NCBI GenBank assembly: GCA_945906795.1
Contig: CAMDRO010000002.1
Location: 1-64,000, forward strand
Reading direction: 5' to 3'
Length of the DNA: 64,000 bases
Source of the DNA: Spirosoma fluviale
GTDB lineage: Bacteria > Bacteroidota > Bacteroidia > Cytophagales > Spirosomataceae
The notes under the pieces were generated by a model that saw only the letters and a list, made by a program, of their open reading frames with translations, was not told the origin of the DNA and searched no databases. The number at the start of each line of letters is the position of its first letter. Position 1 is the first letter of the stretch. This document shows positions 22,399 through 31,694 of the stretch, in pieces. Position numbers and translations under genes: made by a program.

Positions 22399-25300
22399 AT
22401 GAAAAAAAATTTACTAAGCAAAATTTTGTTTTTGCTGGTATGCCTAATCTCCATGTCATGGAGTGTAATGGCACAATCTCAAACCATCACCGGAAAGGTG
22501 ACTGATGAAAAAGGGGAGGCTTTAGTGGGTGTTAACATCATCCTAAAGGAAACCAATCGAGGAACAACTACGAACGTTGATGGAAAATACACCATCTCGG
22601 TGGCGGGCTCGAAGAGCCAATTAGCATTTTCTTCTGTAGGGTATGATGGCAAAACTATCACGGTAGGAAATCAAACCATGATCAATGTCGTTTTATCTGC
22701 AAATGCACAGAACTTATCTGAAGTCGTGGTGATCGGTTACGGTACACAACGTAAATCAGATTTAACGGGTGCTGTGAGTTCGATCAAGACAGATCAATTG
22801 TTGGAGCGTCCAGCATCTTCCTTAAACCAAGCTTTGGCTGGTCGTATGGCAGGTGTTCAAGTGAACAACAACTCAGGTCGTCCAGGTGGTCGAACTACAG
22901 TTCGTGTTCGTGGATTTAGTTCGATCAACTCATCAAACAATCCTTTATATGTAGTGGATGGTGTAATGCTTCCTCAAGGAACATTAAATCAGTTTACTAA
23001 TGCCATCGATTATATAAATCCAAATGACATCGTTTCAGTGGAGGTATTGAAAGACGCTTCGTCAACGGCCATTTATGGTGCTCGTGGAGCGAATGGAGTA
23101 ATCTTGGTAACAACTAAAAAAGGTCAATCAGGCGAGGGGTCGGTTACCTACAACGCTGATTTCAGTGTGAACGTAACAGGTCCTAATAAGCCTCAAGTAT
23201 TAAATGCGAAGCAATACCTAGCTGTGGAAGATTTATCATGGAAAAATATGGAAAAGTACGATCCAATTGGCTGGAAAGCTGGTAAGTGGGCTGCTTACGA
23301 TCCTAGAATTCGCCGTGCTGCTTACAGCAAATTATTCCCTGGTGTTTTTGATTCAAATTTAAACCCTTTGTATGATACAGATTGGTTTAATGAGTCGACT
23401 CAAGCGAAATTATCTCAAAATCATCAATTAGGTTTCAGTGGCGGTAATAATCGTACACAATATTCATTTTCTATTGGATATCGTGATGATCAAGGTTTAG
23501 TAAAAACGACCTATTCGACACGTTACTCTAGCCGATTTACGATTGACGATCAAATCAAATCATGGTTAAAAGTGGGAGGTACTATAGCCTACAATAATCA
23601 ATCTGAGCGTATGTCTGATGTAAATGATGCGGTATCACGTCAAATCGTGGAAGATTTTCCTTACTTGCCTGTAACCTATGCAGATGGTTCGTATGCGAAC
23701 AACCGTGATTTCCCTTTTGCGGAAGGTACTTTTAGTTCAGTACACCGTTTAATGGGTCGTCAATTTATTTTGAATACTCAAACAACCACAGGTAGTGTTT
23801 ATTCAAACATTACGTTCATGAAAGGTCTAGAGATGAAGACTGTGCTTGGTGCTAATATCATGACACAAGAAAATAACTCTTCTCAGACACGTACATTGGC
23901 GATTGCCAACCAAGGAGAGGCATCTGCCTCTAATTCAAAAGAGACTTTTTGGTCTTTAGAGAATTACTTGACCTATACTAAACAAATCAATGATATTCAT
24001 TCAATCACTGCTTTGCTAGGTCTTTCTTGGCAACAAACAGATGCATTTAGTATTAGTGCTAACGTGCGTGGATTTGCAACGGATTATTTTGGATTTAATA
24101 ATTTGGGAGCTGCGGCTACTTTAAATGGAATTGGTTCTGGAGCATCTAAGTTTGCTTTTAATTCTTACTTCGGCCGGGTCAACTATGGCTTAATGAATAA
24201 GTATTTAGCTACGGTTACAGCTCGTGCAGATGGTTCATCTCGTTTTGGGCAGAATAATAAATTTGCTCTTTTTCCTTCGGGAGCTTTGGCATGGAGAGTA
24301 TCTGAGGAAGATTTCTTGAAAGGGAGTACCACTATTTCTAATTTGAAAATAAGAACTTCTTATGGTATTACAGGTAACTCTGAAATTCCTTCTTACTCAT
24401 CTCTTTCTTTGTTGAACTCAAATTATGCTGCCGTAATTAATGATGCGCGTGTATCAGGAACAGGTATTTCTCGTTTGGCTAATCCAGATTTGCAATGGGA
24501 GAAGACAGCTCAAACGGATTTTGGTATTGAATTAGGATTGTGGAATGGCCGTGTAAGCCTTGAAGCTGATTATTACTACCGTTTAACTACAGACATGTTA
24601 TTAGATGCGCCGGTACCTACTACGTCTGGTTATGGTACGATTCGTCGGAACGTGGGTTCTATGGAGAACAAAGGAATTGAATTTGCCATTAACTCGGTGA
24701 ATGTAAATACGAAAGGTTTCCAATGGAATTCAAACTTCAATATTTCATTCAACCGTAACAAGGTCGTATCTCTAGCCACTCCGTCTGATATCTTCAACGT
24801 GGGAGGTCCTAACTTTACCAACCCTACAAATATCATCCGTATTGGTGAGCCAGTAGGCTCATTCTGGGGATTGACTCGTTTGGGAGTTTGGAGTGAAGCT
24901 GAGCGTGATCAAGCTGCTAAATTCACTTCGTATCGGAATGGTTTAACTATTTTGCCTGGTGATATTAAGTACAAAGATTTCAATGGAGACAATGCCATCA
25001 CGGATGCGGATCGTCGTATTATCGGAAATGGTAGCCCTGATTTCTGGGGTTCTTTTACCAACACGTTCAAGTATCATAACTTCGATTTGATGTTGGAATT
25101 AGCTTATTCGTATGGCAATGATGTCATGTTAATGAACTTGCACCCTTCAGAGGATCGTCAAGCCTTAGCAAATAGTTATTCAACGGTATTGACCGCTTGG
25201 ACACCAACAAACCAAAACACGATGATCGCTGAAATTCGTGATACACGTGCGGGTTATGTGACCAACGTAGATACTTGGTGGATTAAGGATGGTTCATTCT

Positions 25301-25554
25301 TACGTGGAAGAAACTTGTTATTAGGTTATACTTTTCCAAGCAATGTAACTAGCAAGCTTAAGTTAAGCCGTCTACGTGTATATGGAACTGCTCAAAATTT
25401 CTTCTTACTAGTTAAAGAGGCTGGTGTAGTGGGTGATCCTGAAACTACACCATTGAATCAAGGTGGTGGTAACAGTGCGTTCTCGCAAGGTATGATTTGG
25501 CATAATTATCCAAAGCCAACGATTTACATGGTGGGTCTACAAGTTGCATTTTAA
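22399..25554 (+). CDS. SusC/RagA family TonB-linked outer membrane transporter
   Basis: This 1051-residue protein has a signal peptide (about 1-25). A carboxypeptidase-D-like domain (ITGKVTDEKGEALVGVNII, about 29-47) precedes a plug (SEVVVIGYGTQRKSDLTGAV; VEVLKDASSTAIYGARGANG) and a long TonB-dependent beta-barrel ending in AF. It imports oligosaccharides together with the SusD-like lipoprotein encoded 30 bases downstream. The sialidase and nag genes that follow suggest sialylated or N-acetylated glycans as cargo. Codon use is visibly biased (many CGT, GGT), as expected for high expression. Confidence 0.96.
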   Translation: MKKNLLSKILFLLVCLISMSWSVMAQSQTITGKVTDEKGEALVGVNIILKETNRGTTTNVDGKYTISVAGSKSQLAFSSVGYDGKTITVGNQTMINVVLSANAQNLSEVVVIGYGTQRKSDLTGAVSSIKTDQLLERPASSLNQALAGRMAGVQVNNNSGRPGGRTTVRVRGFSSINSSNNPLYVVDGVMLPQGTLNQFTNAIDYINPNDIVSVEVLKDASSTAIYGARGANGVILVTTKKGQSGEGSVTYNADFSVNVTGPNKPQVLNAKQYLAVEDLSWKNMEKYDPIGWKAGKWAAYDPRIRRAAYSKLFPGVFDSNLNPLYDTDWFNESTQAKLSQNHQLGFSGGNNRTQYSFSIGYRDDQGLVKTTYSTRYSSRFTIDDQIKSWLKVGGTIAYNNQSERMSDVNDAVSRQIVEDFPYLPVTYADGSYANNRDFPFAEGTFSSVHRLMGRQFILNTQTTTGSVYSNITFMKGLEMKTVLGANIMTQENNSSQTRTLAIANQGEASASNSKETFWSLENYLTYTKQINDIHSITALLGLSWQQTDAFSISANVRGFATDYFGFNNLGAAATLNGIGSGASKFAFNSYFGRVNYGLMNKYLATVTARADGSSRFGQNNKFALFPSGALAWRVSEEDFLKGSTTISNLKIRTSYGITGNSEIPSYSSLSLLNSNYAAVINDARVSGTGISRLANPDLQWEKTAQTDFGIELGLWNGRVSLEADYYYRLTTDMLLDAPVPTTSGYGTIRRNVGSMENKGIEFAINSVNVNTKGFQWNSNFNISFNRNKVVSLATPSDIFNVGGPNFTNPTNIIRIGEPVGSFWGLTRLGVWSEAERDQAAKFTSYRNGLTILPGDIKYKDFNGDNAITDADRRIIGNGSPDFWGSFTNTFKYHNFDLMLELAYSYGNDVMLMNLHPSEDRQALANSYSTVLTAWTPTNQNTMIAEIRDTRAGYVTNVDTWWIKDGSFLRGRNLLLGYTFPSNVTSKLKLSRLRVYGTAQNFFLLVKEAGVVGDPETTPLNQGGGNSAFSQGMIWHNYPKPTIYMVGLQVAF

Positions 25555-25584
25555 TTCTACGGATCATTTAAATTTAAAAATGTC

Positions 25585-27141
25585 ATGAAAACAAAATTAA
25601 TTTCCAAAATATACAAGATCGCCTTGGTAGGCGTACTAGTGTTTGGACAATCGGCTTGCTCAGATTTTTTAACTGAAAAGGCGCCGTCCAACTTAACACC
25701 TGAAAGTTTCTATACTATCCCAGATCATGCGGAGGCAGCTATTGCATCTGTTTATGCTGATTTGAGATTTATGGGTAATGGTGCGGGTATTTTCTCGGCC
25801 AACTGGCAATTGCTAGAGGCTCTAACAGGAACTTCTACGACGGAGACTGCTCAGAATTCAGATTTGAATAACCTATATGGTTTAGTGCATGATGGATATA
25901 CTGTTCACATTGTCAATTATTGGGGTGGTCTTTACAAGGTAATTGCGCAAGCAAACCAAGTAATTGAGAAAGTTCCAGCGATTACACCGATGGATGCTAA
26001 ACAAAAAAGTAAGATTTTAGGAGAGGCTCGTTTCTTACGTGCATCTGCTTATTTTACTGCCGTACGTTTATGGGGAGATATTCCATTAATTACAAAACCA
26101 CAAACGGCTTCTTCAGAAGATTTTCTTCCTGCAAGAGCTCCTGCGGAGTCTATCTATAAATTGATCGTTGAAGATTTAATCGCTGCTGAAGCGGCTGGAT
26201 TAGATTGGATGGATACGCGTGGTCGTGTGGGTACTGCTGCTGTAAAGGCTCAATTGGCCGAGGTATATTTGACGATGGCCGGTGGTACTTTGAATAAAGG
26301 AGCTAGTTATTATAAACTAGCTGCTGATAAAGCATTTGAGGTAATTACTTATGCGAATAGCAATCCAACTTCAGTTAATTTATTTACTTCTTATTATGAT
26401 ATTCACAGAGAATCAACGGAGAATAAATTAGAACATTTGTTTATGATTCAATACAATAACGCTGTGGCTGGTAATCCGATGAATAATTTCTTCCCTAACT
26501 TTAAGCCAGTGACTTTTTCAGGTCCTGGAGGAACAGGTTCATCAGTTCCAGTACCGGAATTTTACCGCTCTTATGAAAATGGTGATTTAAGAACAAAGGA
26601 TCAAGAAGGATATTTTTATACGAGCTATTTTACGAATGGAAACGGCGCTCCATTTAGCTTAGGCGCCCCTTATGTATTTAAGTATTTTAATCAAACGTCC
26701 AATGGAACTTTTGGAATTGCTGGTACGCGTAATGACAACTTGAACGTTCCTGAAATCCGTTATGCTCAAGTATTATTGACGTATGCAGAAGCTCAAAATG
26801 AAGTGGGTGGACCTACGCAAGCGGTTTACGATGCATTAAAAAGAATCCGTGATCGCGCGAAGTTAACTACGCCTGCTTTGGGTTCTTACACAGCGGCAAC
26901 GTTTAGAACAGCAGTTTGGAAAGAACGTTGGCACGAATTATGTTTTGAACGTCAAACTTGGTTTGATATGGTTCGTTTGAAAAAAGCGTTTAATCAGAAT
27001 ACGAAATCCTTCGAGGAATTTGTAGGCCATACAAACCTGAGTTCAAATCAAAAGTTGCAAGCGAAGCATTTATTGCTTCCTTTGCCAACAGCTGAATTAT
27101 TAAATAATCCAAAACTAGGAAAGCAAAACACAGGATATTAA
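25585..27141 (+). CDS. RagB/SusD family surface glycan-binding lipoprotein
   Basis: This 518-residue lipoprotein has lipobox QSAC with C25 as the lipidated residue, followed by SDFLTEKAPSNLTPESFY, a typical SusD start. It has TPR-like helices (ILGEARFLRASAYFTAVRLW) and a conserved C-terminal WKERWHELCFERQTWFDMVR block. It forms the lid of the SusC transporter and selects glycans at the cell surface. A terminator follows, so the sialidase and nag genes may have their own promoter or depend on read-through. Confidence 0.95.
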   Translation: MKTKLISKIYKIALVGVLVFGQSACSDFLTEKAPSNLTPESFYTIPDHAEAAIASVYADLRFMGNGAGIFSANWQLLEALTGTSTTETAQNSDLNNLYGLVHDGYTVHIVNYWGGLYKVIAQANQVIEKVPAITPMDAKQKSKILGEARFLRASAYFTAVRLWGDIPLITKPQTASSEDFLPARAPAESIYKLIVEDLIAAEAAGLDWMDTRGRVGTAAVKAQLAEVYLTMAGGTLNKGASYYKLAADKAFEVITYANSNPTSVNLFTSYYDIHRESTENKLEHLFMIQYNNAVAGNPMNNFFPNFKPVTFSGPGGTGSSVPVPEFYRSYENGDLRTKDQEGYFYTSYFTNGNGAPFSLGAPYVFKYFNQTSNGTFGIAGTRNDNLNVPEIRYAQVLLTYAEAQNEVGGPTQAVYDALKRIRDRAKLTTPALGSYTAATFRTAVWKERWHELCFERQTWFDMVRLKKAFNQNTKSFEEFVGHTNLSSNQKLQAKHLLLPLPTAELLNNPKLGKQNTGY

Positions 27142-27164
27142 TCTTATTTGCTTTAATGAGTTTG

Positions 27165-27202
27165 AAATCCCCTTTCATGAAAATGTAAAGGGGATTTTTT
27201 TT
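27165..27202 (+). terminator. Terminator after susD
   Basis: Stem AAATCCCCTTT/AAAGGGGATTT with an 11-base loop and a run of eight T. It separates susCD from the sialidase gene. Confidence 0.85.
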
Positions 27203-27234
27203 ATCTTGTCGCTACGTTTTTTTAAATTTAATCC

Positions 27235-28407
27235 ATGAGAAAAAATATTCTAAGTCTTGTGTTTTTTATTTGTGCTATATCTTCTCTTGCCCAATCCCCA
27301 TTTTCAGTGGTATATACTTCGGGCCACGAAGGATATAAAATCTACCGTATTCCCGCCATTATCAAAAACAAACAAAGACATTTGCTCGCTTTCGCTGAAG
27401 GACGTGTAAATGGTTCAGGGGATTTTGGTGACATAAACATCGTTCTTAAAATTTCCCGCGACCAAGGCCGCACTTGGTCAGCTCTTTCCACTTTGGTTGA
27501 TTTTCAAGATTTACAAGCAGGAAATCCAACACCCGTCCTCGACGAATCAGACCCTCGCTTTCCAAAAGGACGTATATTTTTATTTTACAATACGGGCAAT
27601 AACCATGAAAACGAAATCCGGGAAGGGAAGGGGCTACGCGAGGTTTGGTACATGACATCTATCGACGACGGCCTGACCTGGTCTTCGGCTGTGAATATTA
27701 CAAGCCAAGTACATCGACCGAATCAGCCATCTTGGAATCCTACCTATTCATTTAAAGAAGATTGGCGGCATTATGCCAACGGCCCCAGTCATGCCATGCA
27801 ATTCAGCCAAGGTCCTCATGCAGGCCGAATACTCATCGCGGCCAACCATTCCGAAGGTCCACGCGGGGAACGAGGATCCGATTACCGTGCCCATGCTTTT
27901 TACAGCGATGATCATGGAGACACGTTTCATTTAGGAGCCTCTATTGCGATCCCTGGAAGTAATGAATCCTCAGCGACAGAGATTTCTGGCGGTCGATTGA
28001 TGATGAACATACGGAACCAGCGGGGTGATATACGCCAACGCATTATCGGCCTCAGCAACGACGGAGGTACAACTTGGAAAGAAACTTATTTTGATCCTCA
28101 ATTGCCCGATCCCATTTGTCAAGGAAGTATTTTAACCATCGCTCAAAAAAAAGGACCCTTTACCTTAGCTTTTAGCAATGCAGCTGACACAAAAAATCGG
28201 GATAATTTGACCATTCGAATTAGTCAAGATGATGGTCGCACCTGGCCTATATCAATTCCTGTAGACAATGGAGCTTCCGCAGGAGAATCTCCTAAAGACT
28301 TTACAGCCTATTCGGATTTGGTATTACTAGATTCCAAGCACCTGGGAATTGTCTATGAACGGAAAGATTATTCCCAAATCGTTTTCAAAAAAATTAAGTG
28401 GAAATAA
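27235..28407 (+). CDS. Exo-alpha-sialidase (neuraminidase), GH33-like
   Basis: This 390-residue secreted protein has a signal peptide (about 1-19) and a six-bladed propeller pattern. The FRIP-type motif is YRIPAI at 37-42 (R38 of the arginine triad), and AFAEGR lies at 52-57. There are five Asp-box-like repeats: SRDQGRTW at 74-81, SIDDGLTW, SDDHGDTF, SNDGGTTW and SQDDGRTW. It should release terminal sialic acids from glycans imported or bound by SusCD. No C-terminal carbohydrate module is present. Related exo-enzymes acting on other acidic sugars share the fold, so sialic acid is likely but not certain. Confidence 0.9.
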   Translation: MRKNILSLVFFICAISSLAQSPFSVVYTSGHEGYKIYRIPAIIKNKQRHLLAFAEGRVNGSGDFGDINIVLKISRDQGRTWSALSTLVDFQDLQAGNPTPVLDESDPRFPKGRIFLFYNTGNNHENEIREGKGLREVWYMTSIDDGLTWSSAVNITSQVHRPNQPSWNPTYSFKEDWRHYANGPSHAMQFSQGPHAGRILIAANHSEGPRGERGSDYRAHAFYSDDHGDTFHLGASIAIPGSNESSATEISGGRLMMNIRNQRGDIRQRIIGLSNDGGTTWKETYFDPQLPDPICQGSILTIAQKKGPFTLAFSNAADTKNRDNLTIRISQDDGRTWPISIPVDNGASAGESPKDFTAYSDLVLLDSKHLGIVYERKDYSQIVFKKIKWK

Positions 28408-28452
28408 TCGAATAAATTCGTAATCTTTACCTAAGCTTTATAACCTATTTAT

Positions 28453-29796
28453 ATGAAAAATACACGTAGAACCTTTATTAAAAAGGCCTCCTCGGGAGCC
28501 TTTGCTTTAAGTTTAGGAGGACTGCTTCCTGCATTTTCAGCCAAAAGTTATCAAAATATTGTAGGGGCCAACGAGAAAATCAGGGTGGCCTGCATGGGAG
28601 TTAATAGCCGCGGTTTGGCCGTTGGCAAAAATTTTGCCCATCAAAAAAACTGTGAAGTCCTTCATGTATGTGACGTGGATTCTCGCGCCGCTGATATCTG
28701 CATCGATGCCATAGGTAAAATCCAATCAAATAAACCCCAGGCAACTCCTGATTTTAGGAATGCGCTAGAAGATAAAAATTTGGATGCGCTCATCGTGACC
28801 GCACCCGACCATTGGCATGCCCCGGCGGCTTTGTTGGCCTGCTCAGCTGGAAAACATGTGTACCTGGAAAAGCCATGTAGCCATAATCCCAACGAAGGTG
28901 AAATGCTGGTTAAATCGGCAGAAAAACACAAGCGTGTTTTACAAATGGGAAACCAGCGACGCTCTTGGCCTAATGTGGCTGCCGCTATTGCAGAGCTTCA
29001 TGCAGGGGTCATAGGCCGACCTTATTTCGCAAAAACTTGGTATACGAATAACCGTGCTTCCATCGGAATAGGGAAAGAAACCGCAGTTCCTGAGTGGCTA
29101 AACTACGATTTATGGCAAGGACCTGCACCTAGAAAAGCCTACAAGGATAATTTGATTCACTACAATTGGCATTGGTTTTGGCATTGGGGAACGGGTGAAG
29201 CATTGAATAATGGAACTCACATGATCGATTTAGCTCGTTGGGGTTTGAATGTCGAATACCCGACTAAAGTTAGTTCAACCGGTGGTCGATATATGTATCA
29301 AGACGACTGGCAAACACCAGATACCCAAGTGATTAATTTGGAATTTGAGAATAAATCCATGATTTCATGGGAAGGTCGTAGTTGCAATGGAAAGTCCATC
29401 GAGGCCAACAGCGTAGGCATTATTTTCTATGCAGAACAGGGGAGCATGGTCATCGAAAGTGGCAACTCCTATAAGATTTATGACCTTAAAAATAATTTGG
29501 TCAAAGAGGTAAAAAACAATTTTACGGTGGATGCGCGTAACCTTTCTGATCCCTCACAAAATTTAGATGCTTTGCATATTCTTAATTTTTTCGATGGAAT
29601 TCGCTTAGGTACCCGTTTGAATTCGGACATTGTCTCTGGACATCAAAGTACGCTTTTGGTCCAATTGGGCAATATTTCTCAGCGAGTAGGGCGATCTTTA
29701 GCTATCAACCCTACCAATGGTCATATTTTAAAAGATAAAGCGGCTATGAAATTTTGGTCACGTGAATATCAAGTAGGTTGGGAACCTAAAATTTAA
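28453..29796 (+). CDS. Tat-exported Gfo/Idh/MocA oxidoreductase
   Basis: This 447-residue protein has a Tat leader (NTRRTFIKKASSGAFALSLGG, about residues 3-23). The Rossmann region is ACMGVNSRGLAV, and the catalytic Lys lies in the canonical YLEKPCSHN (EKP). NNGTHMIDLARWGL is in the substrate domain. It follows the sialidase by 45 bases and precedes the NagX-like gene by 2. It probably acts on a sugar released in the periplasm, perhaps as an NAD-dependent glycosidase or a sugar dehydrogenase. It lacks the NLYPTHGLGP signature of GH109 seen in the paralogue at 46018. Confidence 0.9.
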   Translation: MKNTRRTFIKKASSGAFALSLGGLLPAFSAKSYQNIVGANEKIRVACMGVNSRGLAVGKNFAHQKNCEVLHVCDVDSRAADICIDAIGKIQSNKPQATPDFRNALEDKNLDALIVTAPDHWHAPAALLACSAGKHVYLEKPCSHNPNEGEMLVKSAEKHKRVLQMGNQRRSWPNVAAAIAELHAGVIGRPYFAKTWYTNNRASIGIGKETAVPEWLNYDLWQGPAPRKAYKDNLIHYNWHWFWHWGTGEALNNGTHMIDLARWGLNVEYPTKVSSTGGRYMYQDDWQTPDTQVINLEFENKSMISWEGRSCNGKSIEANSVGIIFYAEQGSMVIESGNSYKIYDLKNNLVKEVKNNFTVDARNLSDPSQNLDALHILNFFDGIRLGTRLNSDIVSGHQSTLLVQLGNISQRVGRSLAINPTNGHILKDKAAMKFWSREYQVGWEPKI

Positions 29797-29798
29797 CT

Positions 29799-30935
29799 AT
29801 GGCACATTCTGGAGATTTACTGGATCAGCAAGAGAAGTTTTTGAGCAATCGCTTGTATTCATTGGATGCCTTACGAGGGTTTGATATGTTTTGGATCATC
29901 GGTGCGGAAGACATTGTCCATGGCCTAGCCAAGGTCACCCACTCGACTTTTTGGGAAAATGTTTCGGCTCAACTCCGTCATCCTGAATGGAATGGGTTCA
30001 CGATGTATGACCTTATTTTCCCTTTATTTATCTTTTTAGCTGGGGTCTCTACTCCATTTTCAGTTGGTAAGGCTTTGGACGAAGGTGTTTCCAAAAATAC
30101 GCTTTTAAGGCGAGTGGTCAAACGAGGAATCATCTTGTTTATTTTAGGTGTTATTTACAACAATGGTCTTACGCTCAGGCCATTAGCCGAGATTCGTTTC
30201 TCCTCTGTTTTAGGCCGAATTGGGATAGCTTATATGTTGGCGAATATCATTTACCTCTACGCCAAACAACGCTGGCTCATCATTTGGTTTTCAGGACTTT
30301 TAATTGGGTATTATTTGATTTTGAAATTTATGTCCGCTCCGGGATTTGCTCCTGGTGACTTGACGATTGAAGGCAACTTTGCATCTTATGTAGATCGAAT
30401 GGTTTTGCCTGGCAAATTAAGTATGGGGATTCATGATACGGTCGGTTTTTTCAATAATATTCCTGCCATTGGAAATGCGCTAGCTGGAATTATGGTAGGT
30501 GTGTTTTTAAAACGGACGAATATCAGTGGGAAAGAAAAGGCATTGTATTTATTGGCATCAGGGCTTATTTCTTTGGTCATAGCCCAACTTTGGAACTTGG
30601 ATTTTCCGATCAATAAGAATTTATGGTCTAGTTCATTTGTGATGCAAACCGTTGGATGTAGCTTGTTGTTTTTGGCACTATTTTATTATGTTATTGATGT
30701 ATTAGGGTATAAGAAATGGTCATTTGCTTTCCAAGTAATTGGGGTTAATTCCATATTAATTTATTTTTCTGAAAAGTTCATTGAATGGGAATACACCGCC
30801 AAAAAATTATTTGACTGGGTATACCAGTTGGCAGGAGATCCCACATTCATCATTTTTGTGGCCATCGCAATTTTATTGATCAAATGGCTTTCACTGAAAT
30901 TTTTGTATGATAAAAAAGTATTTTTACGCGTTTAA
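29799..30935 (+). CDS. nagX: NagX-like membrane acyltransferase (HGSNAT/DUF5009 family)
   Basis: This 378-residue multispanning protein begins with the signature YSLDALRGFDMFWIIGAED (about 20-38) of the heparan-alpha-glucosaminide N-acetyltransferase family. About ten hydrophobic helices follow. Lysosomal HGSNAT carries acetyl from cytosolic acetyl-CoA across the membrane to a terminal glucosamine. Bacterial NagX genes are found beside GlcNAc catabolic genes, as here just before nagB and nagA. Role inferred: acetylating or sensing amino sugars in the periplasm. Confidence 0.83.
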   Translation: MAHSGDLLDQQEKFLSNRLYSLDALRGFDMFWIIGAEDIVHGLAKVTHSTFWENVSAQLRHPEWNGFTMYDLIFPLFIFLAGVSTPFSVGKALDEGVSKNTLLRRVVKRGIILFILGVIYNNGLTLRPLAEIRFSSVLGRIGIAYMLANIIYLYAKQRWLIIWFSGLLIGYYLILKFMSAPGFAPGDLTIEGNFASYVDRMVLPGKLSMGIHDTVGFFNNIPAIGNALAGIMVGVFLKRTNISGKEKALYLLASGLISLVIAQLWNLDFPINKNLWSSSFVMQTVGCSLLFLALFYYVIDVLGYKKWSFAFQVIGVNSILIYFSEKFIEWEYTAKKLFDWVYQLAGDPTFIIFVAIAILLIKWLSLKFLYDKKVFLRV

Positions 30936-30947
30936 ATTTTAATTATT

Positions 30948-31691
30948 TTGAAGGTACACATCAGTAATAATGCAAAAGAATTAGGTATTTCGGCAGGTTT
31001 AAGAGCCGCTGAATTAATTAAAGAAACGATCGATCAAAAGGGTTTTGCTAATATCATTTTAGCTACTGGGACGAGTCAGTTTGAAACGATACAGCAATTG
31101 ATAAGTGATCCTGAAATCCAATGGGATCGAGTTCAAATGTTTCATTTAGATGAGTATATTGGGCTTTCCATCACACATAAGGCTAGTTTTCGCCATTATT
31201 TAAATGAGCGTTTTATTTTTTTGGTGCCAACTCTGAAAATGGGGCATTTGATCAACGGTGAGCTCGATCCAGTTCAAGAATGTGCACGACTGGGAGAATT
31301 GATTCTTCAACATCCGATCGATGTGGCTTTAGTTGGTATAGGTGAAAACGGACACCTAGCATTCAATGATCCTCCAGCTGATTTTGATACGGAAAAACCT
31401 TACATCGTAGTGGATTTAGATGAGGCTTGCGGAGCCCAACAAATGGGAGAGGGCTGGTTTGAAACAATGAATGATGTGCCCAAACAGGCGATTAGTATGT
31501 CGATTAAGCAAATCATGAAATCTGTTCATATGGTGTGCTCGGTTCCTGATGAGCGAAAGGCTCAAGCTGTGGCCGATTGTTTAACTGGTTCTGTGTCTAA
31601 TCTTTTTCCTGCCAGTATTTTGCAGCAGCACGCCCATTGTGATTTGTATTTAGATGCAAGCTCTGCTTCGCTTTTACCAAGCAATTTTTAA
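30948..31691 (+). CDS. nagB: Glucosamine-6-phosphate deaminase
   Basis: This 247-residue cytoplasmic enzyme converts glucosamine-6-phosphate to fructose-6-phosphate and ammonia. LATGTSQFETI (about 38-48) binds phosphate, MFHLDEY at 64-70 holds the catalytic Asp, and GIGENGHLAFNDPP lies at 130-143. The start codon is TTG at 30948; no ATG is available near the conserved N-terminus. It sits 12 bases after the NagX-like gene and 3 bases before nagA. The pair forms the core of GlcNAc use. Regulation by GlcNAc-6-P allostery, known from E. coli, cannot be judged here. Confidence 0.93.
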   Translation: MKVHISNNAKELGISAGLRAAELIKETIDQKGFANIILATGTSQFETIQQLISDPEIQWDRVQMFHLDEYIGLSITHKASFRHYLNERFIFLVPTLKMGHLINGELDPVQECARLGELILQHPIDVALVGIGENGHLAFNDPPADFDTEKPYIVVDLDEACGAQQMGEGWFETMNDVPKQAISMSIKQIMKSVHMVCSVPDERKAQAVADCLTGSVSNLFPASILQQHAHCDLYLDASSASLLPSNF

Positions 31692-31694
31692 CTA

